A DNA stretch of 64,000 nucleotides, taken from Paraglaciecola mesophila. GTDB taxonomy: Bacteria; Pseudomonadota; Gammaproteobacteria; Enterobacterales; Alteromonadaceae. A program made the position numbers and the translations under genes. The notes below the pieces were generated by a model that saw only the letters and a list, made by a program, of their open reading frames with translations, made no database searches and was not told where the DNA came from. Positions within the stretch are counted from its first letter, which is position 1, and each line of letters starts with the position of its first letter. Below are positions 41,382 through 49,305 of the stretch, in pieces. The stretch lies in contig NZ_CP047656.1 in assembly GCF_009906955.1 (NCBI RefSeq), forward strand, positions 2,908,501 to 2,972,500, read 5' to 3'.

Positions 41382-41696
41382 TATTAATCCTTTCTATCGT
41401 TGTGTGTATATTATTTTATTAACAGATTGACTAGCCACTTACCTATTGGCAAGCAGCGAGGGCAAAATAGCCGTTGCTCTGTTGTTCGATAAATTGTACG
41501 GCAAAGCGAACACTAAACAAAACAAAGTACGCTCAACGAAAGGTTTTATCGGCTCACCTGTACTTTTTTGCTCATGTCCAGCCTCACTCTTTATTTACGA
41601 GTACTTGGCGAAAAGACCAGGACTGGGTAGACTGCAGCACCTTTTTGAAAGTTTTAATTTTAAACCACTATTTCTAACCTTTAATGACTCAATATT
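41382..41696. other. Intergenic region, no gene supported
   Basis: These 315 bases lie between the M28 peptidase (minus) and the DUF1820 gene (plus) and presumably hold both promoters. Open frames crossing it (41446-41808, 41474-41677) overlap the DUF1820 start in other frames, have no ribosome binding site and look unlike proteins. I see no repeat or RNA. Confidence 0.5.
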
Positions 41697-42020
41697 ATGC
41701 CAAACAATACTTCTCTTTTTAGAATTCAATTTATCGCTAATGGCGTACGTTACGAGCTGTATGTGCGCGAGCTATGTCAGGGCAGCTTATTTGGTTTCAT
41801 CGAAATAGGTGATTTTGTGTGGGATAATCACACCAGCGTTGTGGTGGATCCAAGCCACGAAAAACTCAAAGATGAATTTGCCGATGTCACCACAACTTAT
41901 ATTCCCATGCATAATGTTTTGCGTATCGATGAGGTAAAAAAACAAGGCACAGCTAAAATCAGTGAATTATCTGATAAGGTAACCGCTTTCCCAAATCCCA
42001 TTTATACCCCTAAAAAATAA
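41697..42020 (+). CDS. DUF1820 family protein
   Basis: A 107-residue cytoplasmic protein: SLFRIQFIANGVRYELYVRE, LFGFIEIGDFVWD, HEKLKDEFADVTTTYIPMHN and VLRIDEVKKQGTAKI. These match DUF1820, a small conserved gammaproteobacterial family of unknown function. The second DUF885 gene follows 45 bases later on the same strand and may be co-transcribed. Confidence 0.83.
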   Translation: MPNNTSLFRIQFIANGVRYELYVRELCQGSLFGFIEIGDFVWDNHTSVVVDPSHEKLKDEFADVTTTYIPMHNVLRIDEVKKQGTAKISELSDKVTAFPNPIYTPKK

Positions 42021-42065
42021 ATACCCTGTAGGCAAATAATAATCACAAGACAACGAGGGAACACT

Positions 42066-43841
42066 ATGTATAAACGCAGTTTGATACTCGCGGCGCTAAT
42101 GTTAAGCCTTTGCTTTGGGCAAGCAGCCTTCGGGGCGAGCGAGGCTTCTCAATCACGTAAACTTAGTGCCCTTTTGGAGCAAATTTGGCAATACCAGCTA
42201 TCTGTTGATCCGATAAAGGCGACGCGCTATCAAAACAACCGCTATAACGATAAGCTGAAAGACCTTTCCCCCGAAGCGTTAAAAGCGAATGAACAGCGTA
42301 ACCAGCAATTTTTGACTCGGTTAAAAGAGATTGACGACAGCGAGTTAAACCACCAGCAACAAATCAATAAATTGATGCAAATGCGTGAATTAGAAAACGA
42401 CATCGATTTGTACCACTATAAAGCGCACTATATGCCGATCACGTCGGAATCAGGGTTTTATAGCTCGTTGGCCTTTTTGCCGGCATCCGCCCCTTTTAAG
42501 ACAGAACAGGACTATCGTAATTACCTCGCTCGCTTAGCTGAATTTCCCCGCTATTTTGACCAGCAAATTGCATGGATGAAAAAAGGCATAGCGACAGGCC
42601 GAGTGCAGCCTAAAGCGGTGCTCGCTGGATTTGATGACACGATTAAAAAGTTCATAACAAACGATGTACATGACAGTCAATTTTTCGCCCCTTTTAAACG
42701 CCTTGCTGACTCAAGCTTTAGCCCCAGCGTACAAGCCAGTTTATATACTCAAGGCGAATTAGCCATTAACCAAAGTGTGCTACCAGCCTATCAGCGTTTT
42801 TATGACTTTTTAGTAGGCGAGTACATTCCCAATGCGAAACAAGATATTGCGGCCAGTACATGGCAAAACGGCGCTGAGTTTTATCAAAACCGCAGTAACT
42901 ATTACACTAGCACCACGCTAGATGTAGCCGACATTCATCAAACCGGATTACAAGAGGTGAAACGCATCCGCAGTGAAATGCAAAGCGTGTTAGACACCCT
43001 TAATTTTGACGGCGACATCAACCAATTCATTCAGCATTTACGCACCTCTCCTGAATTTTATGCCGCCAGCGCAGATGAATTGTTAATGCGCGCTTCCTAT
43101 ATCGCAAAGCGCATTGACGCCAAACTCCCCCAACTTTTCTATACCTTACCCCGCATACCTTACGGCGTAGCTCCGGTACCGGATAATATTGCCCCTAAGT
43201 ACACCACAGGGCGTTATATTGCCCCCACAAGAGACGACCAGCCGGGTTACTATTGGGTAAACACCTACGCACTCGATAAACGTCCTTTGTACGCCCTACC
43301 CGCGCTAACGCTGCATGAAGCTGTACCAGGCCACCATTTACAGATATCACTAGCCAGTGAAATGCAAGACTTGCCCCCAGTGCGTCGCTATACCTACATT
43401 TCAGCCTTTGGTGAGGGTTGGGGTTTGTATTCTGAATTCTTGGGTAAAGAAGTGGGAATTTATGCCACTCCTTATGAAGAGTTCGGTCGTTTAAGCTACG
43501 AAATGTGGCGCGCGTGTCGTTTAGTGGTAGATACGGGCATGCATATGCAAGGTTGGTCACGTCAAAAAGCAATTGATTACATGCTAGAAAACACCGCTTT
43601 GTCAGAACATAACGTAACGACAGAAGTGGATCGTTACATATCTTGGCCAGCCCAAGCACTGTCATACAAAGTCGGTGAATTAACCATTAAACGCCTGCGT
43701 AAAAAAGCCGAAACAGCATTGGGTGACAAGTTTGATTTACGCGCCTTTCATGATGCCGTGCTCGCTTACGGCTCAGTCCCCTTGTCGGTTCTAGAGCAGA
43801 ATATTGACACGTTTATTGCACAATTTGCTGAAAATCAGTAG
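42066..43841 (+). CDS. DUF885 family secreted metallopeptidase-like protein (copy 2)
   Basis: A 591-residue protein with a signal peptide (to about residue 22, AAFGAS). The key motifs of copy 1 return: LHEAVPGHHLQISLASEM, ISAFGEGWGLYSEFLGKEVG and EMWRACRLVVDTGMH. The second differs in starting FGEGWG rather than TEGWG. The two proteins are clear but distant paralogues, on opposite strands with the M28 and DUF1820 genes between them. A peptidase role is likely but not shown. Confidence 0.87.
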   Translation: MYKRSLILAALMLSLCFGQAAFGASEASQSRKLSALLEQIWQYQLSVDPIKATRYQNNRYNDKLKDLSPEALKANEQRNQQFLTRLKEIDDSELNHQQQINKLMQMRELENDIDLYHYKAHYMPITSESGFYSSLAFLPASAPFKTEQDYRNYLARLAEFPRYFDQQIAWMKKGIATGRVQPKAVLAGFDDTIKKFITNDVHDSQFFAPFKRLADSSFSPSVQASLYTQGELAINQSVLPAYQRFYDFLVGEYIPNAKQDIAASTWQNGAEFYQNRSNYYTSTTLDVADIHQTGLQEVKRIRSEMQSVLDTLNFDGDINQFIQHLRTSPEFYAASADELLMRASYIAKRIDAKLPQLFYTLPRIPYGVAPVPDNIAPKYTTGRYIAPTRDDQPGYYWVNTYALDKRPLYALPALTLHEAVPGHHLQISLASEMQDLPPVRRYTYISAFGEGWGLYSEFLGKEVGIYATPYEEFGRLSYEMWRACRLVVDTGMHMQGWSRQKAIDYMLENTALSEHNVTTEVDRYISWPAQALSYKVGELTIKRLRKKAETALGDKFDLRAFHDAVLAYGSVPLSVLEQNIDTFIAQFAENQ

Positions 43842-44088
43842 TCGCTATTAACACGTGTCCAAAAATACCTTTGTGTTTTCTTTTTTTACAACCCCACAAA
43901 AAGTTGTAGCCAATTAGATACAATCAATTTACACTCCCATTAAAGAAAATGAGTAGTAAAGTTATCATTGGATCGTATCTTTCTGCTTTTTATTCAAATA
44001 CTAAATAACAGTCACCAAACACCAACTTGTTTTACCCAAGCGTAACGTTAGGTGCCAAATAACAATAAAAATCACTAAGGGACTAGCC

Positions 44089-44790
44089 ATGCTACATTTC
44101 AGTCATGCCAAAAAATGCTTCTTCATCGTCTTTTTAACGTTAATTATTACTGCTTGTGGCAGTACGCCTCAACCTCTGGTTGAGATTGAGAGTAATATAT
44201 TCACCCAACCTGAAACCAGAGTTGGTTATGTTTATATAATGCCAGAAGATAAAGCGACAACTCATATTTATGGCGCAAGTTGCTTGCTTTGTTACGGTGT
44301 TGCGTCTTCATTGACAAGTAAATTAGACTCGCATTTAGAAAGCGCAATTGATCAACAAGAATTAATTAATATACGCACTCTTGTTTTAGACGAGTACTCA
44401 ACGAGAACGTCGAATATTAAAGAAGTTGCGTTGACGGTTCCGATTTCAAAATTAAGTAAATTCAAAGGAGAACTTGGATTTGCTAAAAAAGACTTCAGAG
44501 CGCTTAAAGACACTTTAGAAGTTGATATATTGGTGGTTTTAGAGCTTCATAGACACGGCGCTTATAGAAGTTTTAGCAGTTACGTCCCTAATGGTGACCC
44601 TCAGGGATATTTAGCTGGATTGCTATATGCTGTAGATCTCAATTCAAATGCTTACATTCAATATTTGGAGATCGATGAAAAGGTTCAACCCGAAGGTGAA
44701 TGGGATGAACCAACAACGTTTCCAAGCGTGACAACATCTTATTATCAGGCAATAGAAAACGTTAAAAACAGAATTAGAAACGCCATTTAA
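44089..44790 (+). CDS. Unrecognised lipoprotein 1
   Basis: A 233-residue lipoprotein: the signal ends LIITACGSTP with the lipidated Cys at residue 23. Visible in the mature part are RVGYVYIMPEDKATTHIY, two cysteines in ASCLLCYGVASS, and a DILVVLELHRHGAYRSF strand. I do not recognise the family. Codon use is more A/T-rich than in neighbours, as is the next gene. It begins 247 bases after the DUF885 gene and is followed 21 bases later by a second lipoprotein that shares the CGSTP start, so the two probably form an operon. Confidence 0.75.
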   Translation: MLHFSHAKKCFFIVFLTLIITACGSTPQPLVEIESNIFTQPETRVGYVYIMPEDKATTHIYGASCLLCYGVASSLTSKLDSHLESAIDQQELINIRTLVLDEYSTRTSNIKEVALTVPISKLSKFKGELGFAKKDFRALKDTLEVDILVVLELHRHGAYRSFSSYVPNGDPQGYLAGLLYAVDLNSNAYIQYLEIDEKVQPEGEWDEPTTFPSVTTSYYQAIENVKNRIRNAI

Positions 44791-44811
44791 TACTCATAAC
44801 AGAGCTATTTT

Positions 44812-45684
44812 GTGCGCTTTTTAATTACCATCATCGCTTTTCTCATGGTTGGGTGTGGCAGCACGCCCAACAGAGATGACTACGCAAAACATGTCAATGT
44901 TGTTGGAGAAACCTTTTTTAGAGAACATGCACTGACGTTTAGCTTTGAGCAAAGTGACAAAATTGATTTAAGAGGTATACATAATCGCGATGATTCAACG
45001 GCCTCCACTCATATACTTTATCAAGGCGGTGCTGGTTTAGTTGGTATGTTTGCGCAAGTCGGTGCACATGCTGCTTTTGTTAATTCTTCTCGTAACGCTA
45101 AGTTAAAAGAAGAACAAGAGCGTGCTAACGATAAAATTTTGCCCTTAATTAATTTAGTTGATGATATTACTCTTTATAGTCTGCTTGGGAATAATCAACC
45201 CTCATTCGTTGAAGCTAACGAAATGAGCAATGACACCTTGAGATTAAAACCTATATTTTTCTCAAACGAGAAAATGAATCAATTAATTCTAAAACTAGTG
45301 GTGTGGTTACCTAATGAAAAAGGTGAGACAAAAAAACCTCGTTATCAAAATATGATTCAGGTTTTCAGTCCTACTTTGTCACACGCTGAGCAAGTATTAT
45401 TCATTGACGACAATAAAGATGATCTAAAACAAATGATGAGCAGTCAGCTTAATACCGCTATTCACATTTTGCAGAGTGATCTAACAGGCAAATATTCAAC
45501 ACTTAACAAACCTCAACGAACTTTCACTGTATTGAGAAACAACAAATCAAAAGTGGTACGTGGCAGTGTTGTCGATAAGAAGTGTGGCTTCCAAATCGTT
45601 CAAAATTTACATTCTTGGTACGTTGCATTTCCTGAAGAAACACAACCCCATCCAAATATAATGGCGCTAAACAATCAATGTTAA
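44812..45684 (+). CDS. Unrecognised lipoprotein 2
   Basis: A 290-residue lipoprotein starting at GTG, with a short signal MRFLITIIAFLMVGCGSTP and Cys at residue 15. A glycine/alanine-rich hydrophobic stretch (GGAGLVGMFAQVGAHAAF) may insert in or lie on the membrane. Near the end are two widely spaced cysteines (KKCGFQ and a final NNQC). No family is recognised. It is A/T-rich like the gene before it and is convergent with the EVE protein gene, 16 bases away. Confidence 0.72.
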   Translation: MRFLITIIAFLMVGCGSTPNRDDYAKHVNVVGETFFREHALTFSFEQSDKIDLRGIHNRDDSTASTHILYQGGAGLVGMFAQVGAHAAFVNSSRNAKLKEEQERANDKILPLINLVDDITLYSLLGNNQPSFVEANEMSNDTLRLKPIFFSNEKMNQLILKLVVWLPNEKGETKKPRYQNMIQVFSPTLSHAEQVLFIDDNKDDLKQMMSSQLNTAIHILQSDLTGKYSTLNKPQRTFTVLRNNKSKVVRGSVVDKKCGFQIVQNLHSWYVAFPEETQPHPNIMALNNQC

Positions 45685-45700
45685 ATTGATAGCGCCTGAA

Positions 45701-46162
45701 TTACCTTGCGGCCGCTAATAAGGTCGAAAACTCTTGCTCATTCACTGGCATGATCGACAATCGATGGCCTTTCTTGACTAGGCCTACTTCGCTTATTTCA
45801 GGCATGGTTTTGATTTTTTTAAGTGGCAAAATGGCAGGGAATTTCTCAATGAACTTTACGTCTACCATCACCCAACGCGGGTTGTCGGGGAGTGATTTAG
45901 GGTCGTAGTAATGACTTTCAGGATCAAATTGGGTGTGGTCTGGGTAAGCTTCTTTTACCACTTCAGCTAGCCCTGCAATACCAACCTCTTTGCAACTTGA
46001 ATGGTAAATAAAGACTTTATCGCCTTGCTTCACTTGATCTCGTAAAAAGTTACGCGCCTGATAATTACGAATACCATCCCAGTGCTCGGTCTGATTCGGT
46101 CTTGCGGCTAAATCATCGATACTAAAAGCATCGGGCTCTGTCTTGAATAACCAATATTGCAT
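45701..46162 (-). CDS. EVE-domain protein
   Basis: A 153-residue protein of the EVE/thymocyte nuclear protein 1 type: YWLFKTEPDAFSIDDL, HWDGIRNYQARNFLRDQVK, VFIYHSSCKEVGIAGLAEVV and a KHGHRLSIMPV-like end (KKGHRLSIMPVNEQEF). EVE domains are PUA-like folds that bind modified bases in RNA or DNA. Bacterial members are common and mostly uncharacterised. It is a single gene here. Confidence 0.93.
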   Translation of the reverse strand: MQYWLFKTEPDAFSIDDLAARPNQTEHWDGIRNYQARNFLRDQVKQGDKVFIYHSSCKEVGIAGLAEVVKEAYPDHTQFDPESHYYDPKSLPDNPRWVMVDVKFIEKFPAILPLKKIKTMPEISEVGLVKKGHRLSIMPVNEQEFSTLLAAAR

Positions 46163-46252
46163 CAGGGTTCACTTATGAGGAATGAAGAGGCAATTATGCC
46201 CCTTCACAACAGATTTTCAAGCTATGGCATAGGCGAGTTTCACGCCAACCTT

Positions 46253-48226
46253 TTATAGCCAACTACGAATGAGTTGCGCTATTTGCGTTGCATCCACCAG
46301 CTTAAAGTTTTGATTAAGACTTGGCATAACGTTGCGCCCATCTTGCGCCACCATTAAACCATTAGGGAAGGCATTGCCAAAGTTTGATGAGCTGATTTCA
46401 AGACCGTCAGTTTCTGACACGCCATCAATATTAGCGGGCAGGTTCATGTCGATGGTAAAGCTACCTAGATATCGATTGTGATCATCTAATGCGAAAACCC
46501 CATAACTATTGTTTCCCTGACTAGATGCAACCAAGTAGCGCTTATGATCTAGGTGGTAAATCCCCATGCCCTCTACATCTGCCACAAAATCTTCGTTTAG
46601 GGGGGCAATTAGTCTCGGTAACGCTTTGTTCACCCTTGCATCCACTTGCCAAATTCCTTTGGCTTCTTCGCCGAAGTACAGTTGAGCATACTCATCATCT
46701 ACCACGCAGCCTTCTGGTTGACTGGCAACCTTAAATTGCCTCACAAGCTTGCCTTTAATTTGGCTGTCTTTACCCTCAAGTTGGTACTGCTCAAAATGCC
46801 CATCTGTATCGTTAATAAAGACATAATATTGTTCATTTACATGTGCCATACATAAGCCATACACATCATTCAAATTAGTGGCAACATCCTGTAGATACGA
46901 CACTTCACCTGTATGTGGTTCGATAGCAAATAAACTAATACTGCGCTTGCTTCGGTTGCTCGCAGCTGCAATGTCGAATGTTTTCTCAGCCAGCGTAAAA
47001 CCATGACGAACATCTACATTATTCACTCGACCGACAGCCAAACTTTGCAATAATTCGCCCTTTAAACTGTATACATTCAAGCCACGCTTTTTATTTGTAC
47101 CCAGAATGCGCGACTGTTCAGGAGCATGAGCATTATGCCAAATGGCTGGATCGTCAGCGGCATCGCCTGACGTTGCTACAGCTTCGGTTTGCACCGTTGG
47201 CAATACGGCGTTAAAGCGAGGACTATCGGGGTCTTGAATAGCCTCAGTTATAGGTAAAACGGCCTGTTGATACACACCTGTTTCATCATCAAATAGCCCT
47301 ACCAGTAGACCTTGATTGGTGCTTAGCCCATGAGCACTTTCAACTCCTAGTGCACCTTGAAGCGCGATCAATTGTGCTTCAGTAGCGCGCTTTGGGTCGA
47401 TATACCAAATTCCGTGCTGCTCAGGCGTGGCCACCAGCAAACGTCCATCGGCTAAGGTGTCAACAGAGGTCACTTCCCCCTTCAACGGGCCATGAAGACC
47501 TGAAACAGCAATAAGCTCGCGCACAAGTTCAGCTTCGGGCTCTGCGGCGTAACGCCATATACCGATATTTTCTTCCGCTAGGTATAAAGATTGGCTTGCG
47601 TCACCCACTGCGCAGTCTTTCACTTGCGGTACGCCGACAAACTCTCGCAACAAAACATTGCTTAGACGTTTTTGCTGACCATCAACCATTATGCGCTGGG
47701 TTAGCTTGCCGTGATCGTCTGCAAGTATGAGGGCAACATTAGGCGTTGAATCGGGTTGATGAGGCAAAGTCTGTAAGCATAACGCTTCAATACTTGAGGT
47801 GTGAGCAATAGTCGTTAGCAGCTTGAATGTCTGATTTTGCCAATCTAAGCCTATGAGTAACGCAGCGCCACTTTCATTGTCGACAGTGGCTATTATATCC
47901 CACTTTTTATTTGCGATAACAATATCAGCGCGCCGGTCAAGTACCTCAAAATTACCTGGGTATTGAGCTAATGTGACTCCGTTTTTATCGGTTAACAGTA
48001 AGCCTTTCTGCTCGCTGGTCATTAACCAATATTGTTGCTTGTCGTGCCTAATAGGTAACACAACTTTGCCAGATACAGTGGCATTTTCACTAAAAGACTG
48101 CGGGCTTACCTGCATGGTATAAAAAGAAGTGCCAGCAGGCTCTTGAGTCTTTAAGTTGTCAATAGGTGCCATTTGGCAAGCGCTTAACACAAGGGGCAAA
48201 ATTGCCCATGAAAAAATCTTTCTCAC
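46253..48226 (-). CDS. Beta-propeller phytase, two-domain lipoprotein
   Basis: A 657-residue protein starting at GTG, with a lipoprotein signal (LVLSACQMAP, Cys near 17). The C-terminal half is a beta-propeller phytase: DDPAIWHN, LGTNKKRGLNVYSLKG, RVNNVDVRHGF, and DGLEISSSNFGNAFPNGLM with its acidic calcium ligands. The N-terminal half, about 330 residues, looks like a second, more divergent propeller, as in known dual-domain phytases. It removes phosphates from phytate outside the cytoplasm. Its GTG overlaps the stop of the metallophosphatase gene by four bases (GTGA), and a TonB-dependent receptor heads the operon. Confidence 0.9.
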   Translation of the reverse strand: MRKIFSWAILPLVLSACQMAPIDNLKTQEPAGTSFYTMQVSPQSFSENATVSGKVVLPIRHDKQQYWLMTSEQKGLLLTDKNGVTLAQYPGNFEVLDRRADIVIANKKWDIIATVDNESGAALLIGLDWQNQTFKLLTTIAHTSSIEALCLQTLPHQPDSTPNVALILADDHGKLTQRIMVDGQQKRLSNVLLREFVGVPQVKDCAVGDASQSLYLAEENIGIWRYAAEPEAELVRELIAVSGLHGPLKGEVTSVDTLADGRLLVATPEQHGIWYIDPKRATEAQLIALQGALGVESAHGLSTNQGLLVGLFDDETGVYQQAVLPITEAIQDPDSPRFNAVLPTVQTEAVATSGDAADDPAIWHNAHAPEQSRILGTNKKRGLNVYSLKGELLQSLAVGRVNNVDVRHGFTLAEKTFDIAAASNRSKRSISLFAIEPHTGEVSYLQDVATNLNDVYGLCMAHVNEQYYVFINDTDGHFEQYQLEGKDSQIKGKLVRQFKVASQPEGCVVDDEYAQLYFGEEAKGIWQVDARVNKALPRLIAPLNEDFVADVEGMGIYHLDHKRYLVASSQGNNSYGVFALDDHNRYLGSFTIDMNLPANIDGVSETDGLEISSSNFGNAFPNGLMVAQDGRNVMPSLNQNFKLVDATQIAQLIRSWL

Positions 48227-49221
48227 GAATTATCCTTTTGAATTTGATACTGATAAAGCAGCTTCCCGTCAGCGCTAATGAAGCGCACAGTCATTTGTGC
48301 TTTGTCTATTCCCACGGTGGCAAAGCCTGCTTGTGAAGTGGCGAATTTGGTAAATTCGCGCTGGGCGATTGGGCGCACTTCTGACCCGGCACCTGATACA
48401 AAATGCGCAACGCGGGTGCCCTCTGGTTGGTTGTGCTGTAAATCATGCTCATGTCCAGCAAAGTAGACATCAACTTGATAACCTTCAAGAATAGGCTCTA
48501 ACACACCTCGAATACCGCTGGTTTTCCCATAGCGCTTGCCACTTGAGTACAATGGGTGATGTCCGATAACCACCTTCCACGTGGCGTTTGAGTTAGCAAG
48601 TTGATGCTTCAACCAAGCCAGCTGTTTGCTAGCATCTTGTTGCTGAGTAGCGGCATATTTCGCTTTGTGCTGGTACTCAGGGTTGAGTGGGTTGGTATCC
48701 AGAAATACCATCAACACGGAAGCACCATCTTCTAGCGCAATGTTTTTGGCATAATATTGTGCAGGCATTTGCCAGCGCCGGCTAACATGCGTGTAGTCAA
48801 TTTGTGCTTGCCAATTGCCCCGGTAATCGTGATTACCCAATATTGCATACCAATTTTCAAATAAATGTGGCCCTTGGTATATATGTTCAAATGAGCTTTG
48901 CCAGTAGGGGTCATGAATAGACGCAACCCCATTTGAATAGAAGTTATCACCTGTGGTGACAATAAAATCACCATCGAGTTGCTGCATAACCACATCCATC
49001 CACATGGCGACTTGCCTTTGTTGATAGTGACCATTTCGCCCCCAGTCACCTAGCACCAAGAAATCAAGCCCTTCAGGGGTTTCCTGCAATGGCTTAATGT
49101 GATGCTGTTGGTAATGATCTTCGTCGTAAACCTGCGGTCCGCTTTGTGCTAAAGCCAATGAACTCAATACGCACAGCAAAAGCAAACCGCAGAACATCAC
49201 ATGACATCTGTTTAACAACAT
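48223..49221 (-). CDS. Secreted metallophosphatase (purple acid phosphatase-like)
   Basis: A 332-residue protein with a signal peptide (ending LALAQ). The calcineurin-type metal motifs are complete: FLVLGDWGRNG, TTGDNFYSNGV, LGNHDYRGN, VVIGHHPLYS and FAGHEHDLQH. These match purple acid phosphatase-like enzymes, which clear phosphate from monoesters. In this operon it probably finishes the hydrolysis of inositol phosphates released by the phytase. It begins 84 bases after the end of the receptor gene. Confidence 0.9.
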   Translation of the reverse strand: MLLNRCHVMFCGLLLLCVLSSLALAQSGPQVYDEDHYQQHHIKPLQETPEGLDFLVLGDWGRNGHYQQRQVAMWMDVVMQQLDGDFIVTTGDNFYSNGVASIHDPYWQSSFEHIYQGPHLFENWYAILGNHDYRGNWQAQIDYTHVSRRWQMPAQYYAKNIALEDGASVLMVFLDTNPLNPEYQHKAKYAATQQQDASKQLAWLKHQLANSNATWKVVIGHHPLYSSGKRYGKTSGIRGVLEPILEGYQVDVYFAGHEHDLQHNQPEGTRVAHFVSGAGSEVRPIAQREFTKFATSQAGFATVGIDKAQMTVRFISADGKLLYQYQIQKDNS

Positions 49222-49305
49222 GAATTAACTCCCAAACCGCCTATTTGGCGGTTATTTAGAAGATTGAGTTTGAGCACTTACTTGCCTAAGTGCTCTGTAC
49301 GCTAT

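Noticed and set aside
41446..41808. 120-codon open frame before DUF1820
   Set aside because: It overlaps the DUF1820 gene in another frame; DUF1820 has the better start and a recognised family.
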